Positions 6,003 to 11,967 of a stretch of DNA of 11,967 nt are shown piece by piece; positions within the stretch are counted from its first letter, which is position 1, and each line of letters opens with the position of its first letter. The notes beneath the pieces were generated by a model. It saw only the letters and a program-made list of their open reading frames with translations, was not told where the DNA came from and did not search any database. The DNA is from a bacterium (GTDB taxonomy: Bacteria; Patescibacteriota; Minisyncoccia; Minisyncoccales; PEYH01): the NCBI GenBank assembly GCA_021163545.1, contig JAGGTU010000014.1, forward strand, positions 1 to 11,967. Reading direction: 5' to 3'. Position numbers and translations under genes: made by a program.

Positions 6003-6698
6003 ATGGCAAGGCTAATAAAGCCGCCAGGCAAGTTTGAGATTTTGGGCATTCTTGTTGGCTTGGATGGAAAGAACCCCTTGCAATTAATTGAACTGGCAGG
6101 AAGAACTGCTTACCAGTCGTATCACAAAATTTCTCCTGGCTCTGCCGAAAAATTTGTAAAAATGTTAAGAGATCGGGGCCATGAATCGGTCTTAGAGCAT
6201 TCTTCCATGAGTGTTCAACTTTTCAATGTCTCTCGTGGGTTTACTCATCAATTGGTCAGACATCGCCTTGCTTCCTTCACTCAAGAATCGACGAGATATG
6301 TTGACAAAAGAGAGCTTACACTTGTTTTGCCTCCTCGCAGAGATCCCGAAGAGGAAATAGAATTAACCCTGCCAGGTGGACGAAAATTGAATATCACAAT
6401 AGAAGACTGGGCAAATCTTAACGAGCAGGTTTATCGAGAGCTGAGAAATAGAGGTTGGGTACCTGAAGATGCCAGGCAATTCTTACCGATAGGCACCTCG
6501 ACTCAAATCGTAATTACAACAAACTTTAGGGAATGGCGGCATATCTTTAAGTTAAGATGCGCACCAGATGCTCATTGGGAGATTAGACTTATAATGGTTC
6601 AATTACTCAAGGAGGTCCAGAAGCTTGTACCAGTGATCTTTGATGATTTTAAAATCGCTGAAGACGAAAGCTACGCGGTCCGCAAGGAGGGCTCCTGA
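6003..6698 (+). CDS. thyX: FAD-dependent thymidylate synthase
   Basis: This 231-residue flavoenzyme makes dTMP from dUMP using methylene-tetrahydrofolate and NADPH. The diagnostic motif RHRx7S is RHRLASFTQES (86-96, S96 at the active-site position). Upstream, ESVLEHSSMS (61-70) is the usual flavin-region helix. Downstream, TTNFREWRHIFKLR (172-185) and WEIR (192-195) match the dUMP-binding and tetramer part; the common AQWEIR reads AHWEIR here. An insert-like stretch (about 112-140) is polar. The start has GGAGG at 5991-5995, 7 nt before the ATG. The stop lies within a terminator, so the gene is monocistronic. thyA is typically absent where thyX is present. Its codons are less AT-biased than those of glmS. 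Confidence 0.96.
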   Translation: MARLIKPPGKFEILGILVGLDGKNPLQLIELAGRTAYQSYHKISPGSAEKFVKMLRDRGHESVLEHSSMSVQLFNVSRGFTHQLVRHRLASFTQESTRYVDKRELTLVLPPRRDPEEEIELTLPGGRKLNITIEDWANLNEQVYRELRNRGWVPEDARQFLPIGTSTQIVITTNFREWRHIFKLRCAPDAHWEIRLIMVQLLKEVQKLVPVIFDDFKIAEDESYAVRKEGS

Positions 6699-6720
6699 AA
6701 AGGAGCCCTTATGTTTTTAT
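6688..6720 (+). terminator. Intrinsic terminator overlapping the thyX stop
   Basis: AGGGCTCCT (6688-6696) and AGGAGCCCT (6701-6709) form a perfect 9-bp stem closed by a GAAA tetraloop, followed by TATGTTTTTATT. The TGA stop (6696-6698) is inside the hairpin. It is the third stop-adjacent terminator on a gene with a strong SD in this window. Confidence 0.9.
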
Positions 6721-6731
6721 TAATTTTGAGA

Positions 6732-6743
6732 TATACTAAAAAT
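6732..6743 (+). promoter_or_regulatory. Candidate promoter for a leaderless nucleotidylyltransferase mRNA
   Basis: TATACT (6732-6737) ends 6 nt before the ATG at 6744, so transcription would begin at or very near the start codon. The -35 region (TTATGT, 6709-6714) is weak. There is no Shine-Dalgarno between the thyX terminator and this ATG, which fits a leaderless transcript. Confidence 0.4.
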
Positions 6744-7922
6744 ATGCAGGCAATTATTCTTGCTGCAGGAAATGGAATTAGGCTTCAGCCTTTGACTTGC
6801 ACGCGTCCAAAACCTCTTATAAAAATTTTTGATAAATCAATTCTTGAACACAATTTGGAACAATTGAGAGGGATAGCAAAAGAGGTGATTTTAGTTATAG
6901 GGTATAAGGGTGAACTTATTCAGCAAAAAATAGGACAAAGCTACAAAGGAATGAGAATTAAATATATTTGGCAAAAAAAACCTCAGGGAACAGGCGATGC
7001 AGCAAAATGCGCCCTACCTTACTTAAAAGATAGATTCCTTCTTTTAAATGGAGATGATTTTTATTTTAAAGAAGATTTGGAAAGGTTAATAAAAAAATTC
7101 CCAGCGATATTGGTAAAAAAAGAAAACCCAAAAAACTTTGGAGCAGTAATTATCAAAGAGGGCAACAAAGTAAAAGAGATTGTTGAGAAACCAGAGAGAA
7201 AAATTTCCGATCTTGCTAATATTGGCGTCTATTATCTTCCAAAAGAGATCTTTAAATACAAAATTAAAAAATCAAAGAGGGGAGAGTATGAATTTCCTGA
7301 TTATATAAATCAATTTGCAAAAGAGCATTCTTTATATTTTGTTGAGGCAAAAAATTGGATACCTGTTTCTTTTTCTTGGAATCTATTAGATGCGGCGGAA
7401 TTTTTCTTGAAAAATACCAAAAAGAAAATTGAGGGGAAAATAGAAAGAAATGTACATATTGAGGGCAAAATAATCCTTAAAAAAGGAAGTATTTTAAGAT
7501 CGGGAACCTATATTATTGGGCCTGTTTATATTGGTCAAAACAGTACTATTGGTCCAAACTGTTTTCTGAGAGAGAACACAATAATTGGGGATAACTGTCG
7601 CATCGGTCAGGCGGTAGAAATTAAAAATTCAATTATTTATGAGAATACAAACATTGTCCACTTATCATATGTAGGAGATTCAATTATTGACAAAAATTGC
7701 AATCTGGGTGCTGGCACAATTATTGCCAATTTAAGACATGATAATGCTTCAATTAAGACAATGATAAATGGAAAATTGATAGACACAAAAAGAAGAAAAT
7801 TTGGAACAGTTTTTGGAGAAGGAGTAAAAACAGGAATCGGAACCCTGATTTATCCGGGCCGAAAAATCTGGCCCCATAAAACAACCCTCCCCGGCGAGGT
7901 AGTAAAAAAAGATATAAGATAA
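6744..7922 (+). CDS. Sugar-1-phosphate nucleotidylyltransferase / left-handed beta-helix acyltransferase (GlmU-like)
   Basis: This 392-residue two-domain enzyme activates a sugar-1-phosphate with an NTP and probably acetylates it, most simply glucosamine-1-P to UDP-GlcNAc. I start at 6744, where the canonical N-terminus MQAIILAAGNGIRLQPLT begins; the in-frame ATG at 6711 lies in the thyX terminator. The Rossmann-type transferase domain (about 1-230) has LAAGxGxRLxPLTxxRPKPL and the metal-binding NGDD near residue 104. From about 235 there are hexapeptide repeats of a left-handed beta-helix, with GAGTIIANLRHDN corresponding to the GlmU acetyltransferase site. The sequence is closer to archaeal-type bifunctional enzymes than to E. 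coli GlmU, so the exact sugar is uncertain. glmS nearby supports an amino-sugar role; no glmM is seen. Confidence 0.85.
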   Translation: MQAIILAAGNGIRLQPLTCTRPKPLIKIFDKSILEHNLEQLRGIAKEVILVIGYKGELIQQKIGQSYKGMRIKYIWQKKPQGTGDAAKCALPYLKDRFLLLNGDDFYFKEDLERLIKKFPAILVKKENPKNFGAVIIKEGNKVKEIVEKPERKISDLANIGVYYLPKEIFKYKIKKSKRGEYEFPDYINQFAKEHSLYFVEAKNWIPVSFSWNLLDAAEFFLKNTKKKIEGKIERNVHIEGKIILKKGSILRSGTYIIGPVYIGQNSTIGPNCFLRENTIIGDNCRIGQAVEIKNSIIYENTNIVHLSYVGDSIIDKNCNLGAGTIIANLRHDNASIKTMINGKLIDTKRRKFGTVFGEGVKTGIGTLIYPGRKIWPHKTTLPGEVVKKDIR

Positions 7923-7930
7923 TAAAACCC

Positions 7931-7982
7931 ACTACTCACTACCCACTACCCACTACCCACTACCCACTACTCACTACTCACT
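7931..7982. repeat. 7-bp tandem repeat (minisatellite), ACTACYC x 7
   Basis: There are seven exact-register copies of ACTACCC or ACTACTC, in the order T-C-C-C-C-T-T at the variable base, followed by ACT. They fill nearly all of the 66-bp spacer between the nucleotidylyltransferase and the MFS gene, and end six bases before the latter's ATG. A related CACT-core repeat lies beside topA at 10247-10293. Unit length is far too short for CRISPR. Confidence 0.9.
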
Positions 7983-7988
7983 GAACAT

Positions 7989-9185
7989 ATGTCCTATCGT
8001 TTTTCTCCAGAAATTTTACTTCAATATTTTTTAAAAAGAGAATCCACACAATTTTTTGTGAGCGTTGCTATTCGATATTTAGCCTTGGGAATGATCGGCA
8101 TCTATGAGCCGATTTTTATTTATCTATTTTTCCAAAAATCTCTTTGTCCAACCCTACTTTTTTGGGCAGCCATTTATGGTCTATTTGGGATTTTGGTAGT
8201 TTTTGGAGGAAAGATAATGGCAAAGATTGGTTTAAAACATACAATGCTTATCTCTCATTTTTTCTTTTTTGGCTATTACCTTTGTTTATTTTTTCTTTAT
8301 CAAAATAGTTACTTGTTAATCCCTGCAATTTTTCTGCGGGCTATTGGGATGACACTTTTTTGGCCTGCTTTTCATACTGATTTTGTGAGGTTTTCGGAAA
8401 AGGATCACCGAGCTATTCAGGTAGGGAAACTAAGCGGAATCTCATTTACGGCAAATATTATTAGTCCAACAATTGGGGGTTTAATTTTGGCTAACTTTGG
8501 ATACCTTGTCCTATTTATTGTGGTTTTGATTACTCTCTTTGCGTCCACTTTTCCACTTTTTCTTTCAAAAGAGCGACATGAAATTTATACCGATTCTTAT
8601 TCCAAAGCCTGGCAGAGAATTAAGAAGAATAAACCTGTTACCCTAGGATTAGGTGCATTAGCAATTGAGTCTACAAGCATAATGCTTTTCTGGCCGATAT
8701 TTATGTTTGTCTTGGGAATAAACTTTGAAAAAATGGGAGCAATTACAACTATAGGGTTGGCTATTGCAGCTTTGTATGCGGTCTATATGGGAAAAATTAC
8801 CCAAAAACAGGATAAGAAAAGACTTCTTAAAGCGGGATCGCTTTTGTTATCTTTGGTTTGGATGATCAAATATTTTGTTAAAGACGCTTTCGGTGCTTTT
8901 TTGGCGCACAATTTTTATCGTATTGCTAAAACTTCAGCATCTGTTCCTTTTAGCACAACCATTTATGAGAAAGCAGCCTTGAAAGGAGCAGAGGCAGATG
9001 AATTTTTAATTTACCGAGAAATAGTTCTCAATCTTTCAAAACTATTTTTTCTTTTGTTTTTGGCAGGAATATTTTACTTCTTTCCCAAACCACAGATAGG
9101 ATTTATTTTTGCTGCCGTTGCTTCCTTAGGTCTTGTTTTTGTGGCTCAAAATAAATTACCCTCTTTTAAATTTCTAAAAAAATGA
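7989..9185 (+). CDS. MFS-like multi-pass membrane transporter
   Basis: This 398-residue integral membrane protein has roughly eleven to twelve hydrophobic segments (about 21-48, 54-73, 84-104, 108-128, 147-167, 171-193, 217-243, 248-268, 280-297, 345-366, 368-388). The cytoplasmic loop GGKIMAKIGLKHTM (73-86) is a degenerate form of the major facilitator loop 2-3 signature, and a polar central loop (194-216) divides two six-helix halves. No substrate can be assigned. No Shine-Dalgarno is visible; the ATG follows the minisatellite. Its TGA overlaps the ATG of the PAP2 gene by 4 bp, which suggests coupled translation and a joint role in envelope or lipid transport (inference). Confidence 0.75.
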   Translation: MSYRFSPEILLQYFLKRESTQFFVSVAIRYLALGMIGIYEPIFIYLFFQKSLCPTLLFWAAIYGLFGILVVFGGKIMAKIGLKHTMLISHFFFFGYYLCLFFLYQNSYLLIPAIFLRAIGMTLFWPAFHTDFVRFSEKDHRAIQVGKLSGISFTANIISPTIGGLILANFGYLVLFIVVLITLFASTFPLFLSKERHEIYTDSYSKAWQRIKKNKPVTLGLGALAIESTSIMLFWPIFMFVLGINFEKMGAITTIGLAIAALYAVYMGKITQKQDKKRLLKAGSLLLSLVWMIKYFVKDAFGAFLAHNFYRIAKTSASVPFSTTIYEKAALKGAEADEFLIYREIVLNLSKLFFLLFLAGIFYFFPKPQIGFIFAAVASLGLVFVAQNKLPSFKFLKK

Positions 9186-9688
9186 ACCTTGATTTTCTAA
9201 TTTTTCAATCTCTCAACAGGATAGCAGGTAAAATGCCTTTTTTAGATAGTTTGGCAATTTTCTTCGCTCAATATGCTGGTTATTTACTTTTATTGATCCT
9301 ACTTGTCTTCTTGTTAAGAAATTTCAAAAAGCATAAAAAACCAACAATTCTTTCATTGTCAGCGGCGATTTTCTCAAGATTTGTGGTAACAGAATTAATT
9401 CGCTATCTTTATTTCCGCCCCCGACCATTTGTAGTTAGTTCCGCTAACCTTTTAATCCTCCATAACCCAACAGCTTCTTTTCCATCAGGTCATGCTTCTT
9501 TTTATTTCGCCCTCTCTACGGTAATATATTTTTTCAATAAAAAATTGGGAACTCTTTTTTTAATTATAAGCTTTTTAATAGGAGTCTTCAGGATCTATTG
9601 CGGTCTCCATTGGCCATCTGATATTTTAGTGGGAGCAGTGGTTGGAGTTTTTGTTGGATGGCTTTTTGTGAGATTATTAAAGAAATAA
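9182..9688 (+). CDS. PAP2-superfamily membrane phosphatase, possibly undecaprenyl-diphosphate phosphatase (BacA-independent type)
   Basis: This 168-residue membrane protein has all three PAP2 acid phosphatase motifs: R74-x6-R81-P82 (RYLYFRPRP), PSGH (101-104) and R137-x5-H143-x3-D147 (FRIYCGLHWPSD). H104 and H143 are the expected catalytic pair. Hydrophobic segments flank the motifs (about 24-46, 56-72, 105-117, 122-140, 146-165), so the active site should face the outer side of the membrane. Small bacterial members (PgpB/YbjG-like) recycle undecaprenyl diphosphate or dephosphorylate phosphatidylglycerol phosphate. The ATGA overlap with the MFS gene supplies translation coupling in the absence of a Shine-Dalgarno. 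Confidence 0.92.
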   Translation: MNLDFLIFQSLNRIAGKMPFLDSLAIFFAQYAGYLLLLILLVFLLRNFKKHKKPTILSLSAAIFSRFVVTELIRYLYFRPRPFVVSSANLLILHNPTASFPSGHASFYFALSTVIYFFNKKLGTLFLIISFLIGVFRIYCGLHWPSDILVGAVVGVFVGWLFVRLLKK

Positions 9689-9839
9689 ATACACAGATAG
9701 ATCAACTTTTATACCAAGGAAGGGAATCAATTTCTATCTATTTAGAAAAGAGATGATTCATAAACCGCTCAGCAATTTTACGCTTACGAATTAAACTGTG
9801 TAAGAATAACTCTTTTTCACAAAAATAAGAATGTCTGAG

Positions 9840-9923
9840 TGGGGATGGAGGGATTTGAACCCTCACGGGCTTTAGCCCAGCGGTTTTTGAGACCGCCCTG
9901 TCTTCCTGTTCCAGCACATCCCC
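9840..9923 (-). tRNA. tRNA-Leu (anticodon CAA)
   Basis: Read on the minus strand, an 84-nt class II tRNA folds cleanly. The acceptor stem is GGGGATG/CATCCCC (9923-9917 with 9847-9841). The D-arm is CTG/CAG with loop GAACAGGAAGA. The anticodon stem is GCGGT/ACCGC with loop CTCAAAA, giving anticodon CAA for UUG. A long variable arm (GGGCT-AAA-GCCC region) is typical of Leu. The T-arm is GAGGG TTCAAAT CCCTC. The discriminator is A and CCA is not encoded. Position 10 is C, paired with G25. Confidence 0.93.
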
Positions 9924-9928
9924 ATTTT

Positions 9929-9947
9929 CCGATTCCGCCACTCCGGC
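9929..9947 (-). other. tRNA-Leu 5'-half-like fragment in the tRNA leader
   Basis: The minus strand reads GCCGGAGTGGCGGAATCGG, which is the acceptor-to-D-loop start of a common bacterial tRNA-Leu. It ends abruptly 5 nt before the 5' end of the intact tRNA-Leu(CAA), and no matching 3' half (CTCCGGC) is nearby. It may be a relic of a second tRNA-Leu lost by recombination, or a target-site remnant of an integration event. Confidence 0.55.
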
Positions 9948-9955
9948 CTCTTTTT

Positions 9956-9983
9956 ATTTTATTATCTTTTTTAGAAATTTCAA
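9956..9983 (-). promoter_or_regulatory. Candidate promoter of tRNA-Leu
   Basis: On the minus strand, TTGAAA (9983-9978) and TAAAAT (9961-9956) are separated by 16 bp. The predicted start near 9949 coincides with the beginning of the tRNA-like leader fragment. The region is AT-rich, so the match is moderate evidence only. Confidence 0.45.
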
Positions 9984-10284
9984 TGTTCTTTCAACTTCTA
10001 AATTTCAACCAAAACAATTTTAATCAAAATTGTGCCATTTTAAAAAAACCCGCCCCATCAGCCCTTATCAGTACTGGCTTCCCGCCTCCTCTCTTATTGG
10101 GGACTGTCCCCCAGAGGGAAAGAAACTTCTTTAATAAGAATTTTTGTAGACATTATTCTTCAGAAAGTACTGTAATAACATTGCCATGGCAATCTTATTA
10201 CAGCGGTTTTTGTGGGGGCTTAGATTTAGCAATCCAACAACCACCCACTTACTTACTTAGCCACTCGATCACTCGATCACTTAA
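9984..10284. other. Non-coding stretch between tRNA-Leu and topA
   Basis: I see no convincing gene here. The open frames contain no recognisable protein and cross the structured elements. The stretch holds a patch near 10049-10110 that is richer in GC than its surroundings, with GGGGACTGTCCCC (10099-10111), a perfect 13-nt palindrome. It also contains the 34-bp palindrome at 10170-10203 and CACT-type tandem repeats that run into the topA stop. No terminator with a T-run is evident for topA. The mixture resembles REP/MITE-like debris. Confidence 0.5.
10170..10203. repeat. 34-bp near-perfect palindrome centred on GCCATGGC
   Basis: Two 17-bp arms (CTGTAATAAcATTGCCA and its mirrored complement) are symmetric about 10186/10187 with a single mismatched pair (10179/10194). 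There is no loop and no T-run, so it is not a terminator. It could be a dimeric protein-binding site, a cruciform, or the tip of a REP/MITE-like element. Confidence 0.8.
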
Positions 10285-10293
10285 TCACTTATC
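10247..10293. repeat. CACT-core tandem repeat overlapping the topA stop
   Basis: Three ACTT units (10247-10259) are followed by 8-bp units CACTCGAT, CACTCGAT, CACTTAAT and CACTTATC (10262-10293). The topA stop codon (TGA at 10287-10285) lies inside the array, so the last codons of topA are repeat-derived. The core matches the minisatellite upstream of the MFS gene. Confidence 0.7.
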
Positions 10294-11967
10294 CTTGCAT
10301 TCTGGATTTGAACATTTAATCTGTCCCTTTTTTGTTTTCAAAAGAGGCCAGCCGCACTTTGGGCATTTTTCACCTGTTGGTTTGTACCAAACAGCAAAGT
10401 CACATTCAGGATATCGATTGCAGGCATAAAAAACTTTTCCTTTGCGGGTTCTTTTTTCAACAATCTCACCTTTTTTACATTTTGGACATTTTATTTTTAG
10501 CCGATTTTCTTCCAAAGGAGCGGTGTATTTACATTTTGGAAAATTAGAGCAGGCATAAAATCTTCCAAACTTTCCTAATTTTATAATCACCGGCGCCCCA
10601 CACAAAGGACAGGTTTTATCTGTCTTTTCTTCTGCGATTTCCTGCTTGGAAAGCTCTTCTTCTTTTTTCTTTAAATTTGCCTCAAAAGGTTGATAAAACT
10701 CTCTAATTACTTCTGTCCATTGTTTTTTGCCCTTTGCAATTTCATCAAGCTCTTCTTCCATTTTTGCGGTAAATTGTATATCAACAATTTCAGGAAAATG
10801 TTTTACCAAAAGATCGTTTACTACAAGTCCAATTTCAGTAGGTCTAAATCTTTTTTGTTCATCTTTTTCAACATAGTTTCTTTCCTGGATAGTTGAAATG
10901 ATCGGAGCATAAGTTGAGGGCCGTCCAATGCCATATCTCTCAAGGGTTTTGATTAAAGTTGCCTCAGTATAACGAGGAGGAGGTTGGGTGAAGTGTTGAA
11001 TTGGGGCAATTTTTTTTGCTTCTAAAATTTCGTTAACTTCTAAAGCCGGCAATTGAGTTTCTTTAATTGAGAGAGGATAAATTTTTAAAAACCCGTCGAA
11101 TTTTAAAATCTGCCCCTCTGCTCTAAAGGTATATTTTGAGATTTGGGATTTTGAATTTGAGATTTGTTTAGAATTTCGGATTTCGGATTTAGGATTTGTT
11201 TCGACCTCAATAATAGTTGAGTCAAAGATTGCCTCCCTCATCTGGGTTGCCAAAAACCTTCTCCAAATCAGATCATAAAGTTTAAATTGATCTTTATCTA
11301 ATTTTTTCTCCAAACTCTCAGGTGTATTTTGAACATATGTTGGTCTGATTGCCTCATGGGCTTCTTGAGCAAGTTTTGATTTTGTTTTAAACACCCTATA
11401 TCGCCAGTAATCTTTTCCAAAATTTTCTTCTATAAATTTTCTTGCTTGAGATAAAGCCATTTTAGAAAGATTTACAGAGTCGGTTCTATGATAAGTAATA
11501 AAACCCTTCTCATAGAGATTTTGAGCCAAAAACATTGTTTTTTTGGCAGGAAATCTTAATCTTTGCCATGCTTCTTGTTGAAGGGTGCTTGTGATAAAGG
11601 GCGGCGGAGGATTCTTTTTGATTTCTTTTCTTTTAACACTTTTGACTATAAACTCCGCACCTTTAAGCTCATTTACAATTCTCTTCGCTTCTTCTTTTGT
11701 TTTTATTCCTAGCTTGGGTATTGTCTTCTCATTTCTTTTTACCAATAAAGCCCAAAACTCATTTTGTTCCTTACTTTCTTCTTTTTGTTCTTTGGTCCTT
11801 GGAATTTGGATTTTGGTTCTTGGTGCTTTCCTAAGCAACGCTTGGATTGTCCAATATTCCTGTGGTACAAACTTCTCAATCTCCCTTTCTCTCTCAACTA
11901 TCAGGCGCACCGCCACAGACTGAACTCTTCCTGCAGAAAGACCTCTTGCAACTTTTCTCCACAAAAA
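10285..11967 (-). CDS. topA: DNA topoisomerase I (5' end outside the window)
   Basis: About 560 C-terminal residues of the type IA enzyme that relaxes negative supercoils are present. The frame is open at the right edge; the visible start LWRKVARGLSAGRVQSVA is the usual internal motif, so the TOPRIM domain is missing. The active-site tyrosine is in GFITYHRTDS (about residue 158 of the visible part), with EAHEAIRPTY (201-210) and ERYGIGRPSTYAPIISTIQ (342-360). Three C-terminal zinc ribbons follow: CPLC...CSNFPKC (452-478), CPKC...CNRYPEC (493-521) and CPKC...CSNPEC (534-556). Two polar insertions, about residues 47-69 and 257-278, break the conserved fold in loops and are repeat-encoded (listed separately). 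The stop is inside a tandem repeat. Confidence 0.95.
   Translation of the reverse strand, partial: FLWRKVARGLSAGRVQSVAVRLIVEREREIEKFVPQEYWTIQALLRKAPRTKIQIPRTKEQKEESKEQNEFWALLVKRNEKTIPKLGIKTKEEAKRIVNELKGAEFIVKSVKRKEIKKNPPPPFITSTLQQEAWQRLRFPAKKTMFLAQNLYEKGFITYHRTDSVNLSKMALSQARKFIEENFGKDYWRYRVFKTKSKLAQEAHEAIRPTYVQNTPESLEKKLDKDQFKLYDLIWRRFLATQMREAIFDSTIIEVETNPKSEIRNSKQISNSKSQISKYTFRAEGQILKFDGFLKIYPLSIKETQLPALEVNEILEAKKIAPIQHFTQPPPRYTEATLIKTLERYGIGRPSTYAPIISTIQERNYVEKDEQKRFRPTEIGLVVNDLLVKHFPEIVDIQFTAKMEEELDEIAKGKKQWTEVIREFYQPFEANLKKKEEELSKQEIAEEKTDKTCPLCGAPVIIKLGKFGRFYACSNFPKCKYTAPLEENRLKIKCPKCKKGEIVEKRTRKGKVFYACNRYPECDFAVWYKPTGEKCPKCGWPLLKTKKGQIKCSNPECKDK
11131..11199 (-). repeat. In-frame repeat insertion in topA (AAATCCTAAA family)
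   Basis: Coding-strand words AAATCCTAAATCCGAAATC, TCTAAACAAATC and AAATTCAAAATCCC match the spacer repeat at 2881-3003. They encode a Ser/Lys/Asn/Ile-only tract (NPKSEIRNSKQISNSKSQ and on) between the conserved FDSTIIEVE and YTFRAEGQILKFDGFL. Ordinary TopA has only a few residues here. The length preserves the frame. Confidence 0.75.
11758..11826 (-). repeat. Second in-frame repeat insertion in topA (ACCAAGAACCAAAATCC type)
   Basis: The coding strand carries near-tandem ACCAAGAACCAAAATCC, AATTCCAAGGACCAAAGAAC and GAACAAAA words, encoding PRTKIQIPRTKEQ followed by a Lys/Glu/Gln tract. It sits between EYWTIQALLRK and EFWALLVKR, which normally join with a short linker. The word pattern resembles intergenic repeats common in candidate-phyla genomes. 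Confidence 0.6.

Noticed and set aside
6711..6743. Eleven-residue N-terminal extension of the nucleotidylyltransferase starting at 6711
   Set aside because: This ATG lies in the T-tract of the thyX terminator, and the canonical N-terminus MQAIILAAG begins at 6744.
7931..7982. Possible CRISPR array
   Set aside because: The units are 7 bp with no spacers, and there are no cas genes; it is a minisatellite.
9738..9941. 67-residue minus-strand reading frame across the tRNA
   Set aside because: Its middle is the translation of tRNA-Leu(CAA), a familiar source of spurious proteins.
9839..10429. 196-residue plus-strand reading frame
   Set aside because: It runs antisense through the tRNA, the palindrome, the tandem repeats and the 3' end of topA and has no recognisable protein features.
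1..11967. Alternative genetic code (UGA as Gly)
   Set aside because: TGA serves as the natural stop of thyX, the MFS gene and topA, and no conserved protein here continues through a TGA.

Overview
The window looks like a chromosomal segment of an ultra-small, fermentative bacterium of the Candidate Phyla Radiation (Patescibacteria, most likely Microgenomates or Parcubacteria). This is inferred from several traits: AT-rich, Lys/Ile-rich proteins; many genes with no ribosome binding site; intergenic spacers filled with AAATTC/AAATCCTAAA-type repeats and CACT minisatellites; and a group 3 [NiFe] hydrogenase beside a small GlmS/ThyX/TopA housekeeping set. TGA is used as a normal stop (thyX, MFS gene, topA), so there is no sign of the UGA-Gly code of Absconditabacteria/Gracilibacteria.

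Region 1 (1-3352) is a hydrogenase locus. The tail of an unidentified upstream gene overlaps (ATGA) a DUF6390-like gene whose C-terminal third reads like the chaperone HypC. An intrinsic terminator follows, and then the hydrogenase small subunit, the large subunit and a HypA-like gene. The large subunit stops exactly at the last Ni-site motif residue (DPCxxCxxH), so it has no C-terminal peptide to cleave. The HypA-like protein keeps the MHD nickel-binding N-terminus but lacks the zinc domain. Both spacers inside this cluster are long imperfect inverted repeats. The diaphorase subunits expected for a group 3b enzyme would lie upstream of the window.

Region 2 (3400-3875) is a self-contained minus-strand unit: a clear sigma-70-type promoter, a leader with an orphan Shine-Dalgarno, a 106-residue protein of unknown function, and a terminator. 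Region 3 (3970-7922) holds glmS, thyX (with an elaborate leader and a terminator overlapping its stop) and a sugar-1-phosphate nucleotidylyltransferase/acyltransferase, perhaps on a leaderless mRNA. GlmS and this last enzyme would supply UDP-GlcNAc-type precursors.

Region 4 (7931-9688) has a 7-bp minisatellite, then an MFS-like membrane protein overlapping a PAP2 phosphatase gene by 4 bp. Region 5 (9840-11967) is on the minus strand: tRNA-Leu(CAA) with a 5' leader that is itself a tRNA-Leu 5' fragment, a non-coding stretch with a 34-bp near-perfect palindrome and a second minisatellite, and topA (5' end outside the window). TopA appears to carry two in-frame insertions of the same repeat families that fill the spacers.

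The most interesting signals are these protein-embedded repeats, the reduced hydrogenase maturation logic (HypC-like fusion, zinc-less HypA, pre-trimmed large subunit), and a class of 'cassette' genes with very strong Shine-Dalgarno sites and stop-overlapping terminators, set among neighbours that have neither.
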